Assembly: GCA_023974075.1 (NCBI GenBank)
Contig: JAMFTG010000524.1
Span: 62,001 to 126,000 of the forward strand
Origin: Chaenocephalus aceratus
Taxonomy: Eukaryota > Chordata > Actinopteri > Perciformes > Channichthyidae
Reading direction: 5' to 3'
Length of the DNA: 64,000 nucleotides
Shown: one piece after another, positions 1 through 9,232 of the stretch
Layout: each line of letters opens with the position of its first letter
How positions within the stretch are numbered: the stretch's first letter is position 1
The notes under the pieces: generated by a model
Database searches by the model: none
Seen by the model: the letters and a program-made list of their open reading frames with translations, nothing else
Told to the model about the DNA's origin: nothing
Translations under genes and position numbers: made by a program

Positions 1-616
1 AGCAGAAGAACTCAATGAGTCAGGATGGAGGTGGAGGTCAAAGTGGAGTTTCAGGTGGAGGACAGACCACCCAGAGCATGCTCCACCAGAACATCCACCA
101 GAGGCTCCTCCTCCAGCAGCAGCAGCAGCAGCATCTCAGCGGGGGGTCTCCGGGGCAACACAGCAGCCCAATGAGCCCACAACAACAACAACAGATGGTT
201 CAGTCTCCGCGGCCCCCACCTTCAGGCTCAGGGCGGTTTGGGTGCAGCGGTTCGATCTCCGCAACCATCGCCGAGGCCTCAATCGCAACCGCCTCGATCC
301 AGCCCGTCCCCCCGCATGCAGCCGGCATCATCGCAACCCCCGCAACCGCAACCGTCGCCGCATCGCAACCCCCCGCAAACAGGCTCCTCCCCTCATCTCA
401 TCGCGCAGCATCATCAAAAACATGGCGCCGCCGCAGAATCCCCCGCTTCCTCCGGATCAGTTCAGCTCGGAGCAAAACAATATCATGTCTCAACTGAGCG
501 GGATGACGGGGATGCAGTCGGACATGTTAGGGGGAAACAACAACAACAACAATAATAACAATAACCCGGATCTGCAAACGACGAACATTAACCACAGCAG
601 TTTGGATCTGATGTAG
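1..616 (+). CDS. ep300: Histone acetyltransferase p300, C-terminal end of last coding exon (partial, two frame slips)
   Basis: This is the 3' end of a coding exon that enters from the left edge. The translation is rich in Q, P and S. It contains the p300 tail motifs VRSPQPSPRPQSQPP and SSPSPRMQP, then a segment FSSEQNNIMSQLSG resembling the human p300 C-terminus, an asparagine run, and ends SSLDLM at a TAG at 614-616. p300 is a nuclear acetyltransferase and transcriptional coactivator; only the disordered tail after the catalytic and zinc-finger domains is present here. The reading frame moves twice by +1, near 225-240 (GGTTTGGG) and near 415-419 (an A5 run), so no single frame spans the exon. 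One extra base at each site would explain it. This could be assembly error or real decay. CREBBP is less likely because the tail lacks its GLxVT pattern. Confidence 0.85.
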   Translation, partial: AEELNESGWRWRSKWSFRWRTDHPEHAPPEHPPEAPPPAAAAAASQRGVSGATQQPNEPTTTTTDGSVSAAPTFRLRAVWVQRFDLRNHRRGLNRNRLDPARPPACSRHHRNPRNRNRRRIATPRKQAPPLISSRSIIKNMAPPQNPPLPPDQFSSEQNNIMSQLSGMTGMQSDMLGGNNNNNNNNNNPDLQTTNINHSSLDLM

Positions 617-2440
617 CCTCGTCGCTCTCCGTCTCTGATTTTTAAAGAAACTGCCGCGATATGGAGAGCGAGGCGGGACTTTCTTTTTTGTTGAAGTTTT
701 TATTTTTTATTTAAATATTTTTGTGATGTATAATAAATAAGAAACTGCCTTCCTATGGGAGATAAATCTTTAGAAGTCAATAAATGAATAAATTAAAAAC
801 AATGGTAAGTTATTGCTGTTAATATATATCTATATATATTTTTGCCAATTGTGTACAAAGGGGGGGGGGGGGGGGCGGCAGTGTTTTCAGGTTGAAGATA
901 TTTCTTCCTTATTAAGTCGATATTTTTGGGGATTTTTTGCCTTTTTATGAATATTTTTAAGATTTTAAATGTGGCGAAGAATTAACAGTGAGTGACACGA
1001 TGTACCTTTTTCCCCCCCTTCCTCAAATACCCATAATTGTATTTTGCAGAGTATATTTTATTTCTGAATCTATTATGTTTCCTCCCTTCTCGATGACATA
1101 TCTTCTGTTACAGAAATCCTTATTCTGTACAACACACATATAGACTTTATTTTATATGATAAAGGGAGGGGAGTTAGATGCGTTTTGTTTCAGGGTTTAT
1201 AAATTAGAAACCTCAGCAGTGTTTTTTGGGGGGTGGTATTTTTCTGCAACAAATCCTCCTCGCACCACTTCCTCCTCGGAATGTCCCTTTTAATCCTGAA
1301 AGGGAGGAGGAGCCGTTTAAGCTGGACGACGTTTATGTACATATATATTTACAGCCTTGTTTATAAACTGTGACATGGAGAAGCCTGCCTGTACCCTCAC
1401 AAACAGTTCCCCTTCTTTACATCCCCGCTAATTCAATGTTGTACAGAAAACGGTGGACTTAGATACTGTTTTTGTAATGAAAGTGAAATTGAAATGTAAA
1501 AAAATACACGCCTGTACATACTTTTAAAAGCCGTTATAAGCAGAGGGATTATTTTTCTGCTGCTTGTCCCCCCTTTCTTGTTTGGATATTTGCTGTATCT
1601 GTATAAAAACACAAAAACTCCTGAGCTACTGTACAGCATTGAGATGATTTGTAAGCAGGTACAGTTGTTGAAGGTATTGAAGGTCACAAGCGCCCTTTTT
1701 CTGTGTATTTTTGACAAGGTTTTTGGGAGGGAGGGGTTATTGCAAACACACCTGAACAATCTCACGCAGGTGGAGACCGGAAAAAAAGAGTTTAAATTTA
1801 GCTTTTTATGGACTGAAGCTCACTATTTTTCTCACAAAAGGTTGGGCTTGCTGGTATATAAGAGGGGGGGGGGGCATCCGAACCAGGTGGCAATATATCT
1901 TGAGACTTATTTTGTAAGAAAACAAGGAAAAACTGTCTTTTTTATATATAGATATATTATTTAATTTTATTTTTTTGGAAATAAAACTTGAAGCTACAGG
2001 AATTATTAGATAAAAAACAATGTTTTTGTTTTGTATTGAAGATGTAATGGTGATGCAACACGACACTGCAGACCCCCCGCGGAGAATCTCCTGATATAGT
2101 TGTAAAACATACTGAATCACTGTACAAACCCGATGGCAACTGAACAAATACCTTCTCTTTTCAATCACTTCTTCTTCTGCTCAACAGAGACTGGAAATAA
2201 GACTTATTTAAATATTTGTTTTTAGTATTACAAATGGAAAAACTTTGACCACTTTTTTCTTTTTTTGTTAACAATTTTTTGGTGCTCGCTGAGAGAAAGC
2301 AAAAATAACTGTTGCTCCATTTTCATTAGTTTCCTTTTTTCTAAGTTATTTTGGTGGTCTGATTGTTTTTTTTTTGCCAATAAATTAATTGTACAATAAA
2401 GTATGTTTGTACCATTGGAAAAATACCCCGTTGTTGACTC
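617..2440 (+). other. ep300: Probable ep300 3' UTR
   Basis: About 1.8 kb of AT-rich sequence follows the ep300 stop and has no coding potential. Early AATAAA hexamers lie at 732-737 and 779-784, and a late pair at 2379-2384 and 2395-2400, the last next to TGTACAATAAAG. This pattern fits alternative polyadenylation with a long form ending near 2.42 kb, just before the first transposon copy at 2534. Poly-G tracts lie at about 860-875 and 1864-1874. Confidence 0.6.
2395..2400 (+). promoter_or_regulatory. Candidate distal polyadenylation signal of ep300
   Basis: An AATAAA hexamer, with another at 2379-2384, sits at the end of the AT-rich UTR and is followed by a T-rich stretch. It is the last hexamer before repetitive DNA starts. 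Confidence 0.45.
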
Positions 2441-2533
2441 CTTTTTCACATTTATATATATGAGATATTTGGAGAAATTAAGCTCAGCGCAAGTTCAACC
2501 AGGAAGACCTTCTTTACTCTTCATATATGCTAT

Positions 2534-3588
2534 GGCTGCAGTCGGATAGTTTAAAATCAGCTCCTAAGTTCTAACCCTATCGTCTATTCCTTGACCTCTG
2601 AGTGAAACGTCACGGGGTTAAGGGATAGTGGATAGGAGAATTCAAAAGGACTTAGGAGAAGAGACTGCGGTACTTTAGAGAATCCGACTGCACTTTCACT
2701 ATCCCACGTGTTTATGATGCGCCAGCGGACGTCCTGAATGTGCGTCTGCTGCTGTGGGGAAACCATGGAAACCACAGTTCTCTATACAGCGGACTACAAC
2801 ATGGATGTTCAATAAGAACGAGGGACTCATCTAGAGACTCTGCACCGTGCTCTGATGCTGCTGCTTTGCTTTATGAACAACAGAGAAACATATTCTTCAG
2901 GACCAAAGTTGGAATTGAAATACAAAAGGAAAGTGAAACTTCTGCTCGTCGCCCTCTCCCTCCGGTCCACATTAATACAAATGATCCCAATACGTATGAT
3001 TGTATGAACTAAAGGTCTTAAAATCAATACAGATGTATTTATTATAAACGTTAGTCCTTAACATCTATCACTGTGTATATCACCATTCAAACATCTTTTA
3101 TAAAGTTGAACAAAACCCCACACAGCTCAGTAAAGACTGAGATGTTGACTTTATTTGATCATTTTCAGTGAAAACTAACGTTCACATTTCTCTTTTTGAT
3201 TATAATACTGATGAACGTTCAAAACAAAGCACTTTGGCAACTTACCACCTATGTTTTAAAATGCTTAATAAGCACCGTAACTTTCATGATATCATTTTCT
3301 CGGTCATAATCGGTTGTTTCCGTGAACGGCCGACTGTTGAGTGACGGCAAATGCTGCGGCTGCAAGGCATTGTGGGGCAGCATTTTCGCTTCTCCTGTCG
3401 GTTAGGGAGGTCCAGTGGTTCCCTAAGCTAAAGGAGGTTATAAAGGAAGTGTGAAACCTCCTTTCCTATCATTCTCATCATTCTAGAGAATTCGAACGGC
3501 ACTTATCATGGCTGCCACTGAGGGACTTCCGGGTCATTTCACTCCTTTAGGAAGGTTCCTAAGCTAAATGGACTATTCGACTTTAGCC
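2534..3588 (+). mobile_element. Non-autonomous DNA transposon, copy 1 of 3 (about 1.05 kb)
   Basis: The left end reads GGCTGCAGTCGGATAGTTTA. The right end reads CTATTCGACTTTAGCC, giving imperfect inverted termini GGCTGMAGTCGRATAGT. Near-identical copies lie at 9721-10771 (inverted) and 10894-11958. It encodes no transposase; the short open frames inside are chance. The copies near 10 kb have identical 3-bp flanks (TGG and CAG), which suggests a 3-bp target duplication as in PIF/Harbinger or CACTA elements. This copy has TAT/TAG. The superfamily is not settled. Confidence 0.85.
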
Positions 3589-3699
3589 TAGGTTACTACT
3601 CTCTCAATAAGTGACCGGGGAGTCACTCTCCAGCTTAACCAATCACTTCGCTCTATTCTCACAAGCCTATCATAGCGCTCCGCCTACGCTTTTAAATCT

Positions 3700-4020
3700 G
3701 CTCTCCCCTCTGACAGCTGTCATTTCAGGTGGTTCGACGCAACCCTCCTCCACCCCTTTTCACCTCCTGTCCCTCTGAATCCAGGGTCAAGCTAAGCCCC
3801 TCCCCTTCAGACCGACCCAACTATCCATTCACCACCACCAGTGTCTAGACCCCAGGGGGGTTTCATCGGATATATATTCATCGGTTCTCCCCTCCCGAAT
3901 GATACTCCTGCACAACGGGGCCTATTCGCCAAAACTCCATTACATTCAGTTGTGTATTCCTGGCAATAAATATGTATTCTTACATCAAAACCGTCTCGAT
4001 TGAAGTAGTTACAGGATTTC
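3700..4020. repeat. Unclassified dispersed repeat, copy 1
   Basis: This segment shares a run of similar blocks with 12020-12260: a C-rich stretch, CACCACCAG, a G-run, ATTCGCCAAA or AATCGCCAAA, CAATAAAT and CTGATTGAA or CGATTGAA. The similarity is patchy, so it is an old repeat of unknown class. No coding function is seen. Confidence 0.4.
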
Positions 4021-4309
4021 ATGGTTTTTATAGACGTCTAAAGTTGTGATATTTGTTCATATTAAATCAGTTTATAGCAAAACAGAGGCCAAAATATATC
4101 ATTGATGTATATATTGGCCGATAAATACAAAAACATGCAAATTAGTTATGAATAGAAGTATAAATAGTGTCTCCATACTTATCTACAATAGGATTTAATG
4201 AGGCGCTATTTGGCTCGATTCTGATTGGTCGATTCAGAACAAATCTGTGATGAAAAACAAATCTTAATAATGAAATGTTTCCACACAAATTAGAATGTTT
4301 TGCAAATTA

Positions 4310-4378
4310 TTTGGCGGCCCATTTGCAATGCCTTCACGGACCACTAGGGGGCCGCGGTCCACAGGTTGGGAAAACGCT
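4310..4378. mobile_element. End fragment of a hAT-like element
   Basis: The stretch ends with CCGCGGTCCACAGGTTGGGAAAACGCTG. Its reverse complement starts CAGCGTTTTCCCAACCTG, the usual hAT terminal style, and it carries the ACCACTAGGGGGC block also found in the complete hAT-like element at 5750-6087. The other end was not located. Confidence 0.45.
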
Positions 4379-4725
4379 GCTTTCGTTGTGTCAATAAGCA
4401 ACTGAACAAGGGACTCAAACCATAGTAAACATGGGTAACATTTATTTTAGTATAAATTATCCCATACACAGGGACAATCACAATAAAGTGCAATATTCAG
4501 GAAGCAGCGCAACATTTCAGGCGACGTCCAATCAGGAGCTCTCATGTTATACAGCAGTTTATCACAAAACTTTTATAAAAACGTTTCTGTTTCAGTCCAC
4601 AAATACACCAGAATAAAGAATACATTCAGGTCAATGTAGAAAATAAGAAATACTTTAGTCCCCTCGGTCTTTCTTCTTTGACGTTTCCTCATATTTCAAG
4701 TAATAACAGCATCAGTAGAGGAAAA

Positions 4726-4759
4726 GTGTGTGTGTGTGTGTGTGTGTGGTGTGTGTTGT

Positions 4760-4796
<37 letters not shown>
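4726..4796. repeat. (GT)n microsatellite with one interruption
   Basis: About 70 bp of alternating GT/TG is broken by GTGGTGTGTGTTGTGG. The surrounding 4380-5748 holds no gene I can support, only AT-rich unique-looking sequence and a poly-G tract near 5260-5270. Confidence 0.9.
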
Positions 4797-4798
<2 letters not shown>

Positions 4799-5749
4799 CA
4801 CGAAGTTTAGAGAGACATTTGCCCTAAAACTACAACAAAATTCAGCAACATCAGGCACTTTCTATCCCTACGCAGGACGCAACTTAATTATTAATATTCA
4901 TTTTTACTTCCACAATTTCCTGGCGTATTATTAAATAAGTATGCGCAGCTGAGTTATTAATTGTTATTAAGCTGCGTTAATCAAATGACAGCCACGTTGT
5001 TCCCTAACGTCTCTCAAACACGTTTAAGGAGTGCAATGCAACTGAACTGAAAGGTAGGAATACAATTAAACCACTTTTGTATACCTAACAGTTGTCAGTC
5101 ATGTAAACTATGTGATGTATACCCTGTCAGTCACACTATGGAGGCTCCTGGTGATCAGTACATACAGTGCAATTCAATAATACACGATGACACTATTTAT
5201 CTAGTATCTTCATTCGGTTCAATACTCGGTCATCACGGGTGTGTTTTGAGAGGAGGAGGGGGGGGGGGGACTACAGTGTGTGTTTGATTGATGGAACTGC
5301 ACTGCAGGAGGAACGACATGCAGGCGCTTTGAATCTCACGAGAGGATCTGGAAACACGAACAAGACGAAGCCACGTGTCGAACAGGAGAACACACTGTAG
5401 TTATTATGAGTGTTATGGAACAGAGGACATGTTTGCATGCACAGAGGACTCAACCTGTACTATTTGATCACCTATGTATGCTACGTCACACTCTTCACCT
5501 ACTACTTTTTCCAATATCTGTAGTAAATCTATTTATGACTTTGACAAAAAGTGCTAATGAACGCTGGTTACATTAGCACAATCTGACGTGCTGTACTCCT
5601 AAGAACCCAGACTTCAGAATAAAAGCATGAAAGGTGATAAGAATAGTAACCTTACAAAATAAAAGCAAGAAAGGTGATAAGGAGAGTAACCCTTCAAAAT
5701 AAAAGCATGAGCATTTTCATGCATGGAGTCCATTTTGTTAATTGCTTAA

Positions 5750-6087
5750 GTGCTTCTCAAAGTGTGGTCCGCGGACCACTGGTTGTCCGTGAGCGCCCCC
5801 TAGTGGTCCTTGAGTATATTGTTAACATTTCACATTTGAAATAAATAAATAAATTTAAGTTTTCCGCACTCTCGCGGGAATATCTTCGCAATGGAATGAG
5901 CTTAAGTTGCCATGATATAGCCCAGATAAACACCTTCATCACACATGTGGCCACATGTTTGTACCATTTTTCAGGCGATTTGTAAAAAACTATGTGTTTT
6001 TGGATATTTTGTGGAGTTAGGTGGTCCGCGAGTGTTTTTTTATTGGTTAAGTGGTCCTTGGTATGAAAAAAGTTTGAGAAACACTGG
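5750..6087. mobile_element. Short hAT-like non-autonomous element (about 340 bp)
   Basis: The termini are GTGCTTCTCAAAGTGTGG on the left and GTTTGAGAAACACTG on the right, an inverted pair of the CAGTGNTTCTCAAA type. GCTTAA occurs directly outside both ends and is probably part of an 8-bp target duplication. The block CGCGGACCAC appears near both ends. There is no coding capacity. Confidence 0.7.
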
Positions 6088-6213
6088 CTTAAAGGGACCA
6101 CAGATAGACACATAAAAGGTGAAGCCCCTTTACTTTGAATAGGCAACATGGGACTTTATTTAGAAAATATAAGTAAGTTTGAGGACTTTCACACACAATG
6201 TTCATTTTACAAC

Positions 6214-6520
6214 TTAAAGGGGACCCTATCGTGCAAGATGCACTTTTGTATGTATTTTATACATAAATGTGTCCCCCCGGTGTGTGTGGACATTAGCCTG
6301 CGTACTGCGTAGCCTGCCCTGAAGAAGAAGTGATCCTTCCTAGTGCCTGGCGAGTTTTAAGCTAATAGCCTACACAGTTATGGATATTAGAAAGTCATCG
6401 AAGCAGCCGGCGCCACAAGCTGCAGCAGCAGCAGCAGCAGTATCAGCAGCTGACAACAATGTCATCACCAGCAGTGAAGAAATGGATGATGTTTCAGGTT
6501 TGTTAATCTAATGGTGATAT
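6214..6520 (+). mobile_element. TTAA-flanked element, left end, with a candidate first exon
   Basis: TTAAAGGGGACCCTATCGTGCA at 6214 matches the terminal sequence shared by the TTAA elements at 16295-17493 and 48 kb. Unlike those copies, the interior here starts an open frame with ATG at 6380. It encodes MDIRKSSKQPAPQ, an alanine run, then SAADNNVITSSEEMDDVS before a GTTTGT possible donor at 6498. This could be the first exon of an autonomous relative, but no transposase domain is visible downstream. The right end was not found. Confidence 0.4.
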
Positions 6521-7169
6521 CTGCGCTCTGGCTGACTGAGTAAGAAGTGAAAAAGAGTGATGTAACGTTAATGTTATAGCTACTAAACATGGAGTAACCA
6601 CCCTAAGTATACCCTTATATGTTAGTATGTATACAGAACATGACTAAAAGTTATCCTAAGATGTAACGTTAACCCTTCAGACCTCAGTCTACTTTTAAGA
6701 CACTAAAATAACGTATTCCAATTTGTATTTTGTTTTCGCGCGTGGAATTATACCGGCTCTTGTTTCAGTACACATAACAACGGAACCATAGCAACGGAAC
6801 TGACAGGCAACCCTCTGAATCAGACTCCGATTGGCTGTGACTGCATCCACTCAGAGTGTCCGACTCAGAAACGTGACTCTTACACTCTTTACGTCACAAA
6901 CAAAGATGGTGGATGAGAATAGATCTATAAAACGATGCGCCAGAATCAAGGTGAGACTATCCGCATCCTTTAAAACTCTACGCACATTCGTTTCACCTTA
7001 ATAAGTAAACGACTATTTGAGTGAGTCAAGGCATTAGTTTGCTTCATTAAAGGGTGTTAATGAGTGTTCTCCAGTGCCTTTTGTCCGCTTTAAAGTGTTA
7101 TTAAGGTCGGGTTAATGCTGCTCTCAAAGTGCACCAGATTGATGCTTTCAACTTCAATATTTAAAAAAA

Positions 7170-7355
7170 AATCTTCCCGGGGGAGCATGCCCCCGGACCC
7201 CCGAGAGGAGGCGACGACCCCCTAAAGGATGTTCGGTCCACCCCCCACTTATAAAAAATAGCACTGTACTGTACCCCTGCACCCCCCCCCCCCCAACCCA
7301 ACGACTCCTGGGCTAAGCCCCGGATCTCCTACAATCCTAAATCCGCCCACTGGAC
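7170..7355. mobile_element. Fragment of a hAT-like element with GC-rich hairpin end
   Basis: CCCGGGGGAGCATGCCCCCGGACC followed by CCGCCCACTG resembles the end of the element at 46854-47996, which has CCGGGGGACGATCCCCCGGACC and CCGCCACTG. The interior is short and the left end is missing. A C14 run lies at about 7281-7294. Confidence 0.4.
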
Positions 7356-7431
7356 ACGGAATAAAAACAACAACACTGTCCAATAACCAGAGGTGGGAAG
7401 TAGTGGAGTACAAATACTTTGTTACTGTAAC

Positions 7432-7684
7432 TTAAAGGTGGGGTAGGTTAGGAGAAACCAGCTCGAGTGCGCTAGAATTTGAAAATACACAGCCGGAAAA
7501 TATCTGCCCCTTCCTCACAGAGCCCCGCCTCCAACACACACGAACGCGCACGTGACCAATGAGGGCACGAGATAAGTTTGTGCACAGATGGAAGGCTGAC
7601 AGGCAGGTAGGCCATCCAGTTACTTTAGCCGGCTCAGATGATTGGTCGTGCTTTTTACAGCGCCACGGCTTCCACAGATGAAAC
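7432..7684 (+). mobile_element. Truncated TTAA element nested in the hAT-like element
   Basis: TTAAAGGTGGGGTAGGTTAG starts here and matches, inverted, the end CTACCCCACCTTTAAGG of the insertion at 42082-42490. The two also share the interior CTTCCACAGATGA. The related hAT copy at 32.1 kb has an uninterrupted CTTAAGTACATTT at this point. The right terminus and some host element sequence are lost. Confidence 0.65.
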
Positions 7685-7734
7685 TGGTATCAGTACTTTA
7701 CTCCACTAATAATTTTTCTGACGACTTTTTACAT

Positions 7735-8215
7735 TTTGAACTCAAATACCTGTACTTTTCTACTTCTTACATGTTGAACTCAAATACCTGTACTTTCTAC
7801 TTCTTACATGTTGAACCAAATACCTGTACTTTCTACTGTCTACATGTTGAACTTAAATACCTGTACTTTCTACTTCTTACATGTTGAACACAAATACCTG
7901 TACTTCTACTTCTTACATGTTGAACACAATACCTGTACTTTCTACTTCTTACATTTGAACTCAAATACTGTACTTTCTACTTCGCTCATGTTGAACTCAA
8001 ATACCTGTACTTATTCTACTATTCTCACATGTTGAACTCAAATACCTGTACTTTCTACTTCTTACATGTTGAACTCAAATACCTGTACTTTCTACTTCTT
8101 ACATGTGGAACTCAAATACCTGTACTTTCTACTTCTTACAGTTGAACTCAAATACCTGTACTTTCTACTTCTACATGTTGAACTCAATACCTGTACTTTC
8201 TACTTCTCGCATTTC
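7735..8215. repeat. 37-bp minisatellite, short array (about 13 units)
   Basis: The unit starts ACATGTTGAACTCAAATACC and continues with CTGTACTTTCTACTTCTT. Many units here carry 1-2 base deletions. The same unit is far longer and cleaner at 32220-33813 in the sister element. Open frames across it are not genes. Confidence 0.9.
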
Positions 8216-8489
8216 CCAACACATCTGGTTCCTTTTAGTCTGAATGTGTGTTGTGGCGTGGTCATTATTCTTTAGAGTCACTGCGTGCCTATTGGTTGAA
8301 CACGATCCGTGTATCCATCACTTCCTGGTCTTCTCTAAAGAAGAGGGACCAATGGAAACGTTGTCATGTTGCCGTTGTTCAGCATGGAAACATTCATTAG
8401 CTAACAATGACATTATTGTTTCTATTAATAGAAAGGGAGGTCAGGTACTCTTTAAAACAGCTGCTAGCTATGGCTACTTTTGACTGAAG

Positions 8490-8811
8490 TACCGTACTTT
8501 TCGGACTATAAGCCGCGACTTTTTTCCCCATTTTTTGTGTACAGCTAACGGCCACTAGGGGACCTCCTAAATCTATGGATTTTACAGGTAAAACTAACCA
8601 CCTTTAACGCTATGGGCTCTAGGACCGGTCCGCGCCCGCCACCTTTAAGCGGCGGGCTCCAGCAGGAAAAGCTGGAGGCCGGAAAAGAGTGAGACAGGTC
8701 GCGCGCCAAAGTAAAAGTGGAACCGAGAGACAGAACGAGAGCAAGACAGACGGACACTTTAGCTGCTGCGGCTCATATGAAGGTGCGCTTTATAGTCCGG
8801 AAAGTACGGTA
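8490..8811 (+). mobile_element. TA-flanked MITE (322 bp), copy 1
   Basis: The terminal inverted repeats are TACCGTACTTTTCGGACTAT and ATAGTCCGGAAAGTACGGTA. A second copy in the opposite orientation lies at 28141-28443. The related hAT element at 34.1 kb reads GAAGTACACTTC where this one is interrupted, so a single TA was duplicated on insertion. Confidence 0.88.
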
Positions 8812-9026
8812 CATTTCGAAGCCCTCTTTACTTTGACTTGAGTAAACAAGTTTAGTCAGTACTATTTTTAAACATGAGTATCTGTACTTCTACTTGAGTA
8901 AAGAAGTTTAGTCAGTACTTCTACTTTTCACCAGAGTATTATTAAACACGAGTATCTGTACTTCTACTTGAGTACAGGATGTGTGTACTTTTGCGATCTC
9001 TGCCAATAACCACCGTCTTTAAACCC

Positions 9027-9232
9027 TCAGATCCTCAGCGGCTCCTTCTCTCTGAAGAAGCCTCGGGGGACTCTGGACTCTCTGAAGGTGACGGTGAGGG
9101 AATTCAGAGAGACGTCTGTGACCGTCACCTCTCCTGGAGCCACGAGCGGCCGCCAGACAGCCTCCAGAATCTTCTCCTCTTCCTCCTCTTCCTCCTCCGG
9201 TCTGAGAGAGGAACAGTTCACCCTCTCCTGTC
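9027..9232 (-). CDS. cbx7: cbx7 exon 6: acidic run, C-box and stop
   Basis: The acceptor is CTCCCTCAG and the phase fits exon 5 (G + GA). It encodes residues 184-251, with WRPLVAPGEVTVTDV and the terminal C-box. The stop is at 9027-9029. Confidence 0.95.

Larger units (their letters stand above)
7388..9002 (+). mobile_element. hAT-like non-autonomous element with nested insertions and a 37-bp minisatellite
   Basis: The element starts CAGAGGTGGGAAGTAGTGGA and ends CTTTTGCGATCTCTG. It is flanked by an exact 8-bp duplication CCAATAAC at 7380-7387 and 9003-9010, the hallmark of hAT insertions. A related copy lies at 32100-34202. It contains a truncated TTAA element (7432-7684), a 37-bp minisatellite (7735-8215) and a TA-flanked MITE (8490-8811). 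Its right end lies 24 bp from the cbx7 stop codon, so it probably forms cbx7 3' UTR. Confidence 0.88.

Noticed and set aside
2740..3027. Transposase fragments in the 1.05-kb elements
   Set aside because: The frames are short, differ between copies through indels, and show no DDE or helix-turn-helix motif.
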